A stretch of DNA of 64,000 nucleotides from JBCDGZ01 sp038750655 (lineage in GTDB: Bacteria; Bacteroidota; Bacteroidia; Chitinophagales; Saprospiraceae): contig JBCDGZ010000020.1 of NCBI GenBank assembly GCA_038750655.1, positions 1 to 64,000 of the forward strand, read 5' to 3'. The translations under genes were made by a program, and so were the position numbers. Below the pieces are notes generated by a model. The model had not been told where the DNA came from. It worked only from the letters and a program-made list of their open reading frames with translations, and ran no database searches. How positions within the stretch are numbered: the stretch's first letter is position 1; the number at the start of each line of letters is the position of its first letter. Positions 29,479 to 38,398 of this stretch are shown here, one piece after another.

Positions 29479-29532
29479 ACAAAATGAACGGTCAGATAGC
29501 AATGATGGACTGACAGAATGACAAAACGTCAG
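29477..29532. promoter_or_regulatory. Cluster of TGAC/GTCA half-sites upstream of dnaK
   Basis: TGACAAAATGA (29477-29487) and TGACAGAATGA (29511-29521) are direct repeats with one mismatch. Further half-sites are GTCAG at 29491, TGACA at 29519 and GTCAG at 29528, making five in 56 bp and forming inverted pairs. Proximity to dnaK suggests an operator, which is inference. Confidence 0.35.
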
Positions 29533-29556
29533 GGGATTTTTCAGCGTCCTTCTCGC

Positions 29557-30576
29557 CTACTGAAAATTTAAATCTTTGGTAAACTCTCCAAATTTTAGTG
29601 AGTCAAGGCTATTGGAAGTGAGGGTAAAACCTTCAAATGTAAAAGAATTGCGAGAGGTGAACAACCCCCGCCCTTCTGAGAGATTGGTGTAGGTGGGAAT
29701 AATTTGGGAACTGGTGATGCCCGTATTGGCATTGCCCAAATCCAGAAAATCGCGCAGCTCTACCCCTCCAGCGTCAATAACATAGTCATAACTGACAAAA
29801 AACCGACGGACATTAGCCCCATCAGACAACTCTGCTCCAATAAAATTATAAAAGTCGCGACCAGAAATTTCCAGCCTCAATTGCTGGGTTCCGTCTACGC
29901 TTTCATCCTTGCGCAGATTCTTCACAACCAACCAATCCAGAGTACGAGGAATGAGTTCTGAGGGATTGTTGGGATCTTCTTCCTGAATGTGAATTAGCAG
30001 ACGTACATCGAAAATAAAGGCATTGGGTTCGGCGCGCCAAAGTACTTTTTGAGTCGTATTGTAATCTGCCCATTCCAGCGGCCGCACCATATTAGGTCGC
30101 GTCGTGCTAAAGTCTTCAAGGATAGTGGTTTCTGCGGTCACCAGCGGAAGATTATCGCCGCGATTGATAGTCAGGCGATAGCGTGATCCTCCTTCCAGTC
30201 TTTCGTCGGGGCCTAGTGTAAATTTATAGAGATAATTGGGAGAAGTGGCAAAAATGCCTTCCTCTCGCTCCAAACCTTCTTCATTACCATCTACTCGTTC
30301 CAGGTCGATGATCTCACCGGTCACTAAATTTTCTAGCTGTACGGCCGCATTTTGATAGTAAAGCGAATCGGGGTTCTGAGCAATAACAAGTGCACTGGTT
30401 TCTGGGTCGAGAAAAGCCTTTTCAACCCGGATATAATGGGCCTCATCCTGAGGAGAAAGCAAACCATAAACAATAGGAATATCTTGCCACTCATCCACCA
30501 AATCAAAATCATTAGAACAAGCACTGCCCAAGAATACCAAGACGAGCAGCAATAGTAAGTGAGGTAATTTCTTCAT
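29557..30576 (-). CDS. Lipoprotein of unknown function
   Basis: A 339-residue protein with a lipoprotein signal (LLLLVLVFLGSAC, lipobox Cys about residue 20). The mature part begins with a beta-sandwich-like region (IPIVYGLLSPQDEAHYIRVE, LYKFTLGPDERLEGGSRYRL). It resembles Bacteroidota DUF4249-type surface lipoproteins, but I am not sure of the family. The ATG at 30576 is chosen because TACCTTTG ends 4 nt upstream; the longer open frame to 30663 runs through the promoter. It is monocistronic. Confidence 0.7.
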   Translation of the reverse strand: MKKLPHLLLLLVLVFLGSACSNDFDLVDEWQDIPIVYGLLSPQDEAHYIRVEKAFLDPETSALVIAQNPDSLYYQNAAVQLENLVTGEIIDLERVDGNEEGLEREEGIFATSPNYLYKFTLGPDERLEGGSRYRLTINRGDNLPLVTAETTILEDFSTTRPNMVRPLEWADYNTTQKVLWRAEPNAFIFDVRLLIHIQEEDPNNPSELIPRTLDWLVVKNLRKDESVDGTQQLRLEISGRDFYNFIGAELSDGANVRRFFVSYDYVIDAGGVELRDFLDLGNANTGITSSQIIPTYTNLSEGRGLFTSRNSFTFEGFTLTSNSLDSLKFGEFTKDLNFQ

Positions 30577-30580
30577 CCTG

Positions 30581-30588
30581 CAAAGGTA
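30581..30588 (-). promoter_or_regulatory. Putative -7 element (TACCTTTG) for the lipoprotein gene
   Basis: Exact TAnnTTTG match on the minus strand, ending 4 nt before the ATG at 30576, so transcription would start at or near the start codon. Confidence 0.5.
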
Positions 30589-30710
30589 AAATTTTTCCGA
30601 TGATAAAACAGTATTGATTCTGTTTAATGCTCGACAATTGACCGTTGTTTTGGGTAAAGTCAACCGTTATGCAAGCCAAGAATCACTTTTCATAAATCCA
30701 AGAATTAATA

Positions 30711-30718
30711 TATCTTGC
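30711..30718 (+). promoter_or_regulatory. Putative -7 element (TATCTTGC) for panB
   Basis: One mismatch from TAnnTTTG, 20 nt before the ATG at 30739, with a TTTT run about 20 nt further upstream. Confidence 0.35.
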
Positions 30719-30738
30719 AGCCATCAAAAACAAGTAGA

Positions 30739-31554
30739 ATGTCTGTATCTAGAGAAGTTAAACGGATTACCACCCACGTATTACAAAGCATGAAAGCTCG
30801 TGGAGAGAAAATTTCCATGCTCACGGCCTATGATTATTCTATGGCCCGAATTCTGGACGCCGGTGGCATCGATGTACTGCTGGTTGGCGACTCGGCCTCT
30901 AATGTGATGGCGGGGCACGAAACGACACTGCCGATTACTCTAGACCAGATGATTTACCACGCTTCTTCAGTGGTACGAGCGGTTAAAAAGTCACTGGTCG
31001 TAGTAGACCTGCCTTTTGGCTCCTACCAAGGCAATTCCAGAGAGGCCCTAGCCTCGACTATCCGCATTATGAAGGAGGCGGGCGCCCATGCCGTCAAGCT
31101 GGAGGGGGGCAATGAAATCGCCGAGTCGATCACCCGCATCCTGTCCGCCGGCGTACCCGTCATGGGCCATCTGGGCCTCACCCCCCAATCCATCTATAAA
31201 TTCGGTACCTACACCGTCAGAGCCAGAGAAGAGGAGGAAGCCGAAAAACTCAAGCGAGATGCCAAGCGACTGGAAGAACTGGGTTGCTTTGCTATTGTCC
31301 TCGAAAAAATCCCGGCCGATCTGGCCAAAGAAGTCACCGAAAGCCTCAATATTCCGACGATCGGCATCGGCGCCGGCCCCTACACCGACGGGCAGGTTTT
31401 GGTTACCCACGACCTCCTCGGCATCACCAAAGATTTTAAACCTCGCTTTCTCCGCCGCTATTTAGAGCTATTTGACACAATAAAAGAGGCCGTTCAGGAG
31501 TATATACAAGATGTAAAGTCTCAGGATTTCCCCAACGAGAAAGAACAATACTGA
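30739..31554 (+). CDS. panB: 3-methyl-2-oxobutanoate hydroxymethyltransferase
   Basis: A 271-residue cytoplasmic enzyme of pantothenate/CoA synthesis. It adds a hydroxymethyl group from methylene-tetrahydrofolate to alpha-ketoisovalerate. Family motifs are [53 protein letters not shown] and [17 protein letters not shown]. The Mg ligands fall in the GDS and DLPFG regions. The ATG at 30739 is chosen over an upstream TTG at 30715, which lies in the promoter element. mltG follows 46 nt downstream. Confidence 0.96.
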   Translation: MSVSREVKRITTHVLQSMKARGEKISMLTAYDYSMARILDAGGIDVLLVGDSASNVMAGHETTLPITLDQMIYHASSVVRAVKKSLVVVDLPFGSYQGNSREALASTIRIMKEAGAHAVKLEGGNEIAESITRILSAGVPVMGHLGLTPQSIYKFGTYTVRAREEEEAEKLKRDAKRLEELGCFAIVLEKIPADLAKEVTESLNIPTIGIGAGPYTDGQVLVTHDLLGITKDFKPRFLRRYLELFDTIKEAVQEYIQDVKSQDFPNEKEQY

Positions 31555-31600
31555 CCCTCAAGTGATGCTATCTCCCGATCTCTACTGAAACACTGACGCT

Positions 31601-32632
31601 ATGTTCAAAAGAATACTCCTCTTCCTTTTCATCGCTGCCATCGTAGCGGGCATTTTTGGTTATGGTAAATACAATCAGGTGTTTTCCCCCAATGTCCCCG
31701 AAGAACTCAAACAAGCCTACATTAATATTCCAACCAATGCTTCCTTTGAAGAAATCCGCGATCGCCTCCACAATCAAGGCTTTTTAATCGACAGTACTGC
31801 CTTCACCTGGGTGGCAGAGCAGATGAGCTACAAGCGGACCAAGATGCGCTCCGGGCGCTTCAAAATCGAACCGGGGTGGAGCAACCGCCGCCTTATCCAG
31901 CACCTGCGCAACGGCAAGCAGTCGCCCGTCAAGCTCGTGCTGACCAATGAGCGGCTGCCCAATGAAATTGCCGGCAAAGTAGCCCGCTTTATCGAAGCCG
32001 ATTCCCTCTCCGTGCAACGTCTGATCACCAATGAAGAATACCTGAGCAAGCACCAACTGACCCCTCAGACCATGATTACGGCCATTGTGCCCAATACCTA
32101 TGAGTTTTTTTGGAACACCAATGCCGAGCAATTTTTTGAACGGATGATCAAAGAGCGGGATAAGTTTTGGGGAAAGAACAACCGAATCTTTAAAGCCCAA
32201 AAGCTGAACCTCAGCAAAGAAGAAATTTATACCCTCGCCTCCATCGTAGAGCGAGAAACCAACAGCAAGGCCGAAAAGCCCCGGATTGCCGGCGTCTACT
32301 ACAACCGCCTCCAAAAGGGCATGCTCCTACAGGCCGACCCTACCGTCGTCTTTGCTACCGGCGAATTCGGCCTGCGCCGCGTCCTCAACCGCCATCTCGA
32401 ATTTGATTCGCCCTACAATACCTACCAAAACCTCGGCTTGCCCCCCGGCCCCATCAGCATGGCTTCCATCACCAGCCTGGATGCGGTCATTGACGTCGAA
32501 GATCACGATTACATCTTCTTCTGCGCCAAGGGCGACGGCTCTGGCACCCACGCCTTTGCCAAGACCCTATCTGGGCATAACCGCAATGCGGCTCGCTATC
32601 GCCAGAATTTGAAGAAGCGGGGGTTGCGCTGA
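31601..32632 (+). CDS. mltG: Endolytic murein transglycosylase
   Basis: A 343-residue inner-membrane protein. One N-terminal membrane helix (ILLFLFIAAIVAGIFGYG), a LysM-like region, then the YceG domain with the catalytic Glu in TLASIVERET. Further motifs are PRIAGVYYNRL, LQADPTVVFATG, SPYNTYQNLGLPPGPI and HAFAKT. It cleaves nascent glycan strands and terminates their elongation. It is probably co-transcribed with panB. It is convergent with the GH13 gene, with a 4-nt gap between the stops and no room for a terminator. Confidence 0.95.
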   Translation: MFKRILLFLFIAAIVAGIFGYGKYNQVFSPNVPEELKQAYINIPTNASFEEIRDRLHNQGFLIDSTAFTWVAEQMSYKRTKMRSGRFKIEPGWSNRRLIQHLRNGKQSPVKLVLTNERLPNEIAGKVARFIEADSLSVQRLITNEEYLSKHQLTPQTMITAIVPNTYEFFWNTNAEQFFERMIKERDKFWGKNNRIFKAQKLNLSKEEIYTLASIVERETNSKAEKPRIAGVYYNRLQKGMLLQADPTVVFATGEFGLRRVLNRHLEFDSPYNTYQNLGLPPGPISMASITSLDAVIDVEDHDYIFFCAKGDGSGTHAFAKTLSGHNRNAARYRQNLKKRGLR

Positions 32633-32636
32633 TCCC

Positions 32637-34658
32637 CTATCGAATCAACTCCAATACCCGCGTCGCATTCCGCTCAACACTAATCGCCGACAAATCGCTG
32701 ATCACCTCATCTGTGATCACATCGCGGGCGGAGCGGAAGCCGCGCATCCGCTCGGCGTAACGCTGGGTCGCCACCGTCTTGGCCTCCGGAGCACTGTTGG
32801 TAATCACCATAACCGTCCGATCCGCATCGTAGCGGAAGAAGACATAAATGTCATCCACCGGGACAAACTGGGTCATCTTGCCACTTTGCAGCGCAGGGGT
32901 GATCTTGCGGTAGCGGGCCAGCTTCTTGATAAAGTCAAAGGCCTCCTGCTCCTGGGCGCTCCGGCCCGCCGCCTCAAACTTATTCTCCGCATCTCCAGCC
33001 CAGCCGCCCGGAAAGTCCTTCCGGCCACCTTCGCCGAAAGCGCCGCCTGTCCCCGTCATCAAAATCTCCGTGCCGTAGTAAATCATCGGGATGCCGCGCA
33101 GGGTCATCAGCAGGCTGAGGCCGCTTTTGTACTTGTTAAAGTCTTGCTCGACAACGCCGAAGAAGCGCCCCAGATCGTGGTTGTCGAGGAAAAGGACATT
33201 GCGGTAAGGGTCCTCGTAGAGGAAATCCTTGGCCAGGGTGTAGTAGATTTTGGAAATGCCCTCAGTCCAGCCTTGCTGGCGGCCCAGGGCCTCGTTGATG
33301 GCGTAGTAGAGCTGGAAGTCAGTAACGCCGGGGAGATAGGAATTATAGCCCTCGCGGAGTTGGTTGTTTTGGGTAAATTGGGCCTGGATAGGCGCTCCGT
33401 GGACCCAGGTTTCACCGAAAAGGCCCAGCTTGGGATACTCTTCCTGCATAGCTTTGCCCCAATCGGCCATAAAGTCTTGATCGGGGTAAGCGTAAGTGTC
33501 GATGCGGTAGCCGTCTAGACCGGTATACTCCACCCACCAGATGTTGTTCTGGATTAGGTAGCGGGCCAGGTGGGGGTTAGTTTGATTGAGATCGGGCATG
33601 TGCTCATCGAACCAGCCATCGGACATCTGCTGGCGGTCGGCCTCGGCGGCGTAGGGGTCCATGAGGGTGGGCGCGCGGTAGGTAGTTTTAGTGTACTCGT
33701 CGAATTGGTGAATCCAGTCTTCGGAGGGGAGGTCTTTGATAAACCAATGCTGATCGCCGACGTGGTTGTGGATGATGTCCATGATGACTTTGATGCCGCG
33801 CGCGTGACATTTTTCGACCAATTCCAAGTACAACTCATTGCTTCCAAAGCGGGGGTCGACAGCGTAGTGGTCGGTGACGGCATAGCCGTGGTAGGACTCG
33901 TAAGCTTCGTCGTTTTCCTGGACAGGGTTGAGCCAGAGAGCCGTGATGCCCAGCTCGCTGAAATAGTCGAGCCGATCGATGATGCCTTGCAGGTCGCCGC
34001 CGTGGCGGAAGAAGATTTTATCGCGGGCAACGCCGGTTTGGAGCATGCCTTCTACGCTGTCGTTGCGGGGATCGCCGTTGGCAAAGCGATCGGGCATGAG
34101 GAGGTAGATGAGGTCAGAGGCGTCCAGGCCTTGTACGCGGCGGGGGTCGCTGCGCCGGGCTTTGATTTCATAGTCGTAAGTCCGAACGTCTTCGCCTTTA
34201 GTGAGAGCAATTTTGAAGGGGCGAGCGGCGGCGCGGGGCGAGATGTCTAGCTCCACAAAGAGGTAATTGGGATTGGGGGCATTGGTGACTTTAATGACCC
34301 TGACATCAGGATGATTAGTCACCGCCTTGTATCCCCGTACGCGATAATCGTGAATGATCAATTCTACTCTGGAATTTTTCATCCCTACCCACCAAAATGG
34401 CGGCTCGATACGTTTGTCGTTTACCCTACTCTGCCCCGTGGCGGCAATGCGTTTATACTCTGGCGGTTCTACCCCATCGGGATATTTTTGCATGGCTGGA
34501 TCTTCTTTTTTCTCCTCTACTTCTGTCGATTCTTTCTCTTTCTCCTCGGTCACCGTTTCTATTTTCTCCAATGCTTGGGGGTCTGGTTTCACTTTAGGGG
34601 TGCAGCCCAGGAGGAGCGTAAGGAGTCCGAGTATTAAGGTTAAGGTATATTTTTGCAT
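32637..34658 (-). CDS. Lipoprotein GH13 enzyme (cyclomaltodextrinase/neopullulanase-like)
   Basis: A 673-residue protein. Lipobox LLLGC at residue 19, a Glu/Lys-rich linker (residues 32-55), an N-terminal beta-domain of the cyclomaltodextrinase type (EPPFWWVGMKNSRVEL), then a GH13 barrel. The conserved regions are MDIIHNHVGD, nucleophile Asp in GYRIDTYAYP, acid Glu in GETWVHG and FLDNHDLGRF. It probably hydrolyses maltodextrin or pullulan at the outer membrane or in the periplasm. It is the last gene of the maltose operon, 62 nt after the MFS gene. Confidence 0.9.
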   Translation of the reverse strand: MQKYTLTLILGLLTLLLGCTPKVKPDPQALEKIETVTEEKEKESTEVEEKKEDPAMQKYPDGVEPPEYKRIAATGQSRVNDKRIEPPFWWVGMKNSRVELIIHDYRVRGYKAVTNHPDVRVIKVTNAPNPNYLFVELDISPRAAARPFKIALTKGEDVRTYDYEIKARRSDPRRVQGLDASDLIYLLMPDRFANGDPRNDSVEGMLQTGVARDKIFFRHGGDLQGIIDRLDYFSELGITALWLNPVQENDEAYESYHGYAVTDHYAVDPRFGSNELYLELVEKCHARGIKVIMDIIHNHVGDQHWFIKDLPSEDWIHQFDEYTKTTYRAPTLMDPYAAEADRQQMSDGWFDEHMPDLNQTNPHLARYLIQNNIWWVEYTGLDGYRIDTYAYPDQDFMADWGKAMQEEYPKLGLFGETWVHGAPIQAQFTQNNQLREGYNSYLPGVTDFQLYYAINEALGRQQGWTEGISKIYYTLAKDFLYEDPYRNVLFLDNHDLGRFFGVVEQDFNKYKSGLSLLMTLRGIPMIYYGTEILMTGTGGAFGEGGRKDFPGGWAGDAENKFEAAGRSAQEQEAFDFIKKLARYRKITPALQSGKMTQFVPVDDIYVFFRYDADRTVMVITNSAPEAKTVATQRYAERMRGFRSARDVITDEVISDLSAISVERNATRVLELIR

Positions 34659-34720
34659 GGATTATTTTTTTGATGCTTTGACAACTTCTGTATTTTAAAA
34701 TATGCCACTAGACAATCGTT

Positions 34721-36241
34721 TTATTCGTCCCTATCTTCCACTCTCAGCGTCAAAACGGCGGCAATGATGTAGGAAATCCCGCCGAGTAACATGGCGTAAA
34801 TGGCTTCCCCGTTGAACAATTTCCCCACCAAAAAGCCCAGAATAGTAGCTGCTACGATTTGTGGAATGACGATAAAAAAGTTGAAAACCCCCATATAATA
34901 GCCCATCTTATTGGACGGTAATGAGCCTGTCAAAATGGCGTAGGGCATGGAGAGGATACTGGCCCAAGCAATGCCGATACCCACCATAGACAGTAGTAAA
35001 AGATTGGGGTCTTTGATGATGAAAATGGAAGATAAGCCTACTGCTCCAGCCAGCAGACATATGATATGTGCGATTTTTCGGCTGGTGCGCTTGGCCAAAT
35101 ACGGGATCAAAAAGGCCACTAGAGCCGCTACTCCATTATAAACAGCAAAGCAGATGCCTACCCAGTCGGCCCCATCGTTGTACTGGGCAGATTGGGTATC
35201 TGTCGATCCAAAAATAGAGCTGGTCACCGCCGAGGTCGTGTAAATCCACATGGCAAAGAGGGCAAACCAGGAGAAGAACTGCACCCAGGCCAGCTGCTTC
35301 ATAGTCTCGGGCATGGAAAGAAGATCGTTCATGATGGTCACAAAACCATTTTGGTAATTCTCGTTGCGCTGCATGCCCCCTGCGATGATCAGCAGTACAC
35401 CAAAGATCATAATGCCAAAGGCAAGGATGTACAATTCCTTTTCCAGCTCGTTTCTACTCAACAAATACGTCAACATGGAACCGAAGAACAGCACGAGACC
35501 GCCGATGCGTATCTGTTTTTTTCCATTCTCCACAAACTGTATAGACGACCAACGCTCTCGCTCGTAGGCTTCCTCGGCATTGCCTTCGAAGGCTTCTAGC
35601 TCTTCGGGCGAAAACTCATTCGATCGGAAGACCGTCCAGAGGACAGCTAGCAGGAAAATGAGCCCTCCCAGATAAAAGGACCACTTGACCGAATCTGCGA
35701 TTTCGCCCTCCGGGGCCTGGTTGCTGATGCCTAGCCAGTTCGATAGTATCCAGGGCAGCATGGAGGCAATCACCGCCCCCGTACCGATGAAGAAGCTCTG
35801 CATAGCGAAGCCCGTAGTGCGCTGCTCCGACGGCAGGTTATCGCCGACGAAGGCCCGGAAGGGCTCCATGGAGACATTGATGGAAGCATCCATAATCCAG
35901 AGCATCCCGGCGGCCACCCAGAGGGTCGGCGAGTTGGGCATGATGCAAAGGGCGATGGAGGCCAGGATGGCCCCGACGAGAAAGTAGGGGCGGCGGCGGC
36001 CCAGGCTGGTCCAGGTCCGATCACTAAAATAGCCGATGATGGGCTGGACGATTAGGCCGGTGAGCGGCGCGGCGATCCAAAGAATCGGAAGCTCTTCCAC
36101 CTCCGCACCAAGGGTCTCAAAGATGCGGCTGGTGTTGGCATTTTGCAGGGCGAAGCCAAACTGGATGCCCAGAAAGCCGAAGCTCATATTCCAAATTTCC
36201 CAAAAGCTGAGCCGAGGGCGTTGCTTAGTCGGTTTGTTCAT
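34721..36241 (-). CDS. MFS sugar transporter (maltose-type)
   Basis: A 506-residue integral membrane protein with about 12 hydrophobic segments. The loop 2-3 motif SDRTWTSLGRRRPYFLVG is typical of GPH/SLC45-like sugar carriers. An amphipathic charged loop (SPEELEAFEGNAEEAYERER) separates the halves. It lies between two GH13 genes and downstream of maltose phosphorylase and beta-phosphoglucomutase, so maltose is the inferred substrate, imported with protons or sodium. Confidence 0.88.
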   Translation of the reverse strand: MNKPTKQRPRLSFWEIWNMSFGFLGIQFGFALQNANTSRIFETLGAEVEELPILWIAAPLTGLIVQPIIGYFSDRTWTSLGRRRPYFLVGAILASIALCIMPNSPTLWVAAGMLWIMDASINVSMEPFRAFVGDNLPSEQRTTGFAMQSFFIGTGAVIASMLPWILSNWLGISNQAPEGEIADSVKWSFYLGGLIFLLAVLWTVFRSNEFSPEELEAFEGNAEEAYERERWSSIQFVENGKKQIRIGGLVLFFGSMLTYLLSRNELEKELYILAFGIMIFGVLLIIAGGMQRNENYQNGFVTIMNDLLSMPETMKQLAWVQFFSWFALFAMWIYTTSAVTSSIFGSTDTQSAQYNDGADWVGICFAVYNGVAALVAFLIPYLAKRTSRKIAHIICLLAGAVGLSSIFIIKDPNLLLLSMVGIGIAWASILSMPYAILTGSLPSNKMGYYMGVFNFFIVIPQIVAATILGFLVGKLFNGEAIYAMLLGGISYIIAAVLTLRVEDRDE

Positions 36242-36284
36242 ATCGTGTGTTTTTCGCTGTTTTGATTATCCCAAATTCGTGCAT

Positions 36285-37718
36285 CTAATTGCTGGACAAT
36301 ACCAGAAAATCCCAAGGGCTAAGCCGCAGCGTTACTTCTTTAGTCAATGTTGTTGTGCTGTTGGCAAAGACGTTGGTGTAGTCCCCTACGCAGTCTGGAC
36401 AGGAGAAGCGGATCTGCTGCGGCCGCTCACTGAGGTTGAGGAGAACAATCACCCGATCGCCATCCTTAACACGGGTAAAGGCGTAGATCTCCTTATTTTC
36501 CTTGATGACAATGCGCTCTACAGGGCCGCCAAAATTGCCGTTCCAAAGGGCTTTATTGCGTTTCTTAAGATGAAGTAAGGTGGAATAAAAAATAGTATAC
36601 TTGTAATTGCTCCAGTTGATTTCATCTTTTTCAAAAAATTTCAGTGGCCGATCCAGCGCTGCTTCTTGACCGCTGTAGATCAAAGGCATCCCCTCGATGG
36701 TAGCAGCCAGCACCGCCAGGGCCTGATGCGCCGCCCCCATACGATCAAACACCGAGCCTTGCCAGCTGTTTTCGTCGTGGTTGGAGGTGAAGTGCATATA
36801 AAAACCCTTATTGTGCTTTTCGCGCTCCGCAGCCAGGTATTTGTCAATATCCACAGCCTGCTTCTCTCCTTTGGCAATATCGTTCATCAGATGGTGGAAG
36901 GCCCAGCCGTAATTCATATCAAAACTACCACTGTTGCGATGCGCTGGGGTTGCTGACTCGGCCAGCAGAAAAAGCGGCTTGATTTTGCGTAGGTCAGCTG
37001 TCGTCTTGGTCCAAAAGTCCTGCGGCACTAGAAAGGCGACATCCATGCGGTAACCGTCAATATCATATGTTTTTACCCAATATTCCAGCGCCTCACGCAT
37101 GGCTTGCCGTAGCCCCGATTGATCATAGTTCAGCTCCGCTACATCGTACCAGTCGGTGAGCTTTCCCTTCTCATCGGAGGGGTGCAGGATGGTATCAGTC
37201 TGTATATCGTGGGTGTACCAATCGGGGTGTTCGGTAATCCAATGGTGGTCCCAGCCGGTGTGGTTGGGTACCCAATCCAGGATTACTTTCATCTCCAGGC
37301 GGTGAATCTCTTCAACCAATGCTTTAAAATCGGCGGCGCTGCCGAAGGCAGGGTTGATGGATCGATAATCGGCTACCGCATAATAACTGCCGAGCGCCCC
37401 TTTCTTCTTGGTAGTACTGATCGGAAAAATCGGCATCAACCACAAAATATCGACTCCCAGCTCTTTTAATCTCGGCAAATGTCGAGCAAAGGCATTGATA
37501 GTACCTTCCGGCGTATATTGACGGATATTGACTTCGTAAATATTGGCATTACGGGCCCAGTTGGGCAGATTGGGCGTTGGATGGACCGTATTGGCGGCCA
37601 CCAGGTTGAGGTTGGGGCTATAAGAATCAGAGGATAGGCGGCTGCCTTCAGAGCAGGCGCTTAGAAAAAGAGAAGAAAGGAATAGTAAGGAGGCTATTCG
37701 AAGGTCTATACTCATCAT
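36285..37718 (-). CDS. Lipoprotein GH13 alpha-amylase
   Basis: A 477-residue protein. Lipoprotein signal (ASLLFLSSLFLSAC), then a GH13 barrel without an extra N-terminal domain. Conserved regions are LDWVPNHTG, nucleophile Asp in GYRMDVAFLVP, acid Glu in LLAESATP, and FTSNHDENSW. A C-terminal beta-domain ends the protein. It would cut starch or maltodextrins outside the inner membrane. Two ATGs stand in tandem at 37718 and 37715. It is 43 nt upstream of the MFS gene. Confidence 0.9.
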   Translation of the reverse strand: MMSIDLRIASLLFLSSLFLSACSEGSRLSSDSYSPNLNLVAANTVHPTPNLPNWARNANIYEVNIRQYTPEGTINAFARHLPRLKELGVDILWLMPIFPISTTKKKGALGSYYAVADYRSINPAFGSAADFKALVEEIHRLEMKVILDWVPNHTGWDHHWITEHPDWYTHDIQTDTILHPSDEKGKLTDWYDVAELNYDQSGLRQAMREALEYWVKTYDIDGYRMDVAFLVPQDFWTKTTADLRKIKPLFLLAESATPAHRNSGSFDMNYGWAFHHLMNDIAKGEKQAVDIDKYLAAEREKHNKGFYMHFTSNHDENSWQGSVFDRMGAAHQALAVLAATIEGMPLIYSGQEAALDRPLKFFEKDEINWSNYKYTIFYSTLLHLKKRNKALWNGNFGGPVERIVIKENKEIYAFTRVKDGDRVIVLLNLSERPQQIRFSCPDCVGDYTNVFANSTTTLTKEVTLRLSPWDFLVLSSN

Positions 37719-37819
37719 CGGAATATTTATTCGCTGTACGTGCTGTTTACCCTTCTAAACAGGTGCTACGAATATAATATTTCTGAATGAAATGTTAAAC
37801 CTAGGGGTAATATAAAACC

Positions 37820-38326
37820 CTAATGCGGATTCTCCGGTAACTCGGGAATCTTCTGCATGCGAATTTGGTCGCCGCTGGTGTTGATGTTGGCGTTCCCCAG
37901 CCAGATCATGACATCGATGCCTAGCTTGATTTTCCAGTCCATCGTAGCGTCTTTTTGATTTTTGTAGCGGATCAGCAGGATGTTGGTATTTTCGTCGTAT
38001 TCGAAAGTTCCAGTGTTGGTCTGCTCTTGCCATTTACCGCTTTTGAAGGTTTGGTCACCGCTAAACTCGATCCAGCGGCCTTCGTAGTCTTTGGTTCTTG
38101 CTACGTCGTTGCTGACGGGCATACTGTAGGACCAGAGACCTATGAAAGGCGCGAGGGCGCTGGCACTGATGTGCTTGGGCGCACGGTCAGCAGCAGCATC
38201 GGCAGCTGTGCCATTATCAGCGGTAGTAGTACTGCTATTATTATTACTGTTATTATTATCTGCTGAATTGTCTTGGCAGGCAGTCAGCAATAGGCAGCAG
38301 AGCAGGAGGGACCAAAAGTATTTCAT
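37820..38326 (-). CDS. Small lipoprotein of unknown function in the maltose locus
   Basis: A 168-residue protein with lipobox LLTAC at residue 17 and a low-complexity Asn/Ser/Thr/Ala linker (residues 20-48). A compact domain follows (FIGLWSYSMP, RWIEFSGDQTFKSGKWQEQ, TGTFEYDENTNILLIRY). The pattern looks like a small beta-barrel of the lipocalin-like type often read as DUF4923/lipocalin-like, but this is not certain. It lies between maltose phosphorylase and amylase, so it may be a passenger or an accessory binding protein. Confidence 0.65.
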   Translation of the reverse strand: MKYFWSLLLCCLLLTACQDNSADNNNSNNNSSTTTADNGTAADAAADRAPKHISASALAPFIGLWSYSMPVSNDVARTKDYEGRWIEFSGDQTFKSGKWQEQTNTGTFEYDENTNILLIRYKNQKDATMDWKIKLGIDVMIWLGNANINTSGDQIRMQKIPELPENPH

Positions 38327-38398
38327 CGTATTTATGGGATTGATTAATGTTTTTGGATTAATTTCACTGATATTTTACAAGAATTAGGCCACCTGGTG

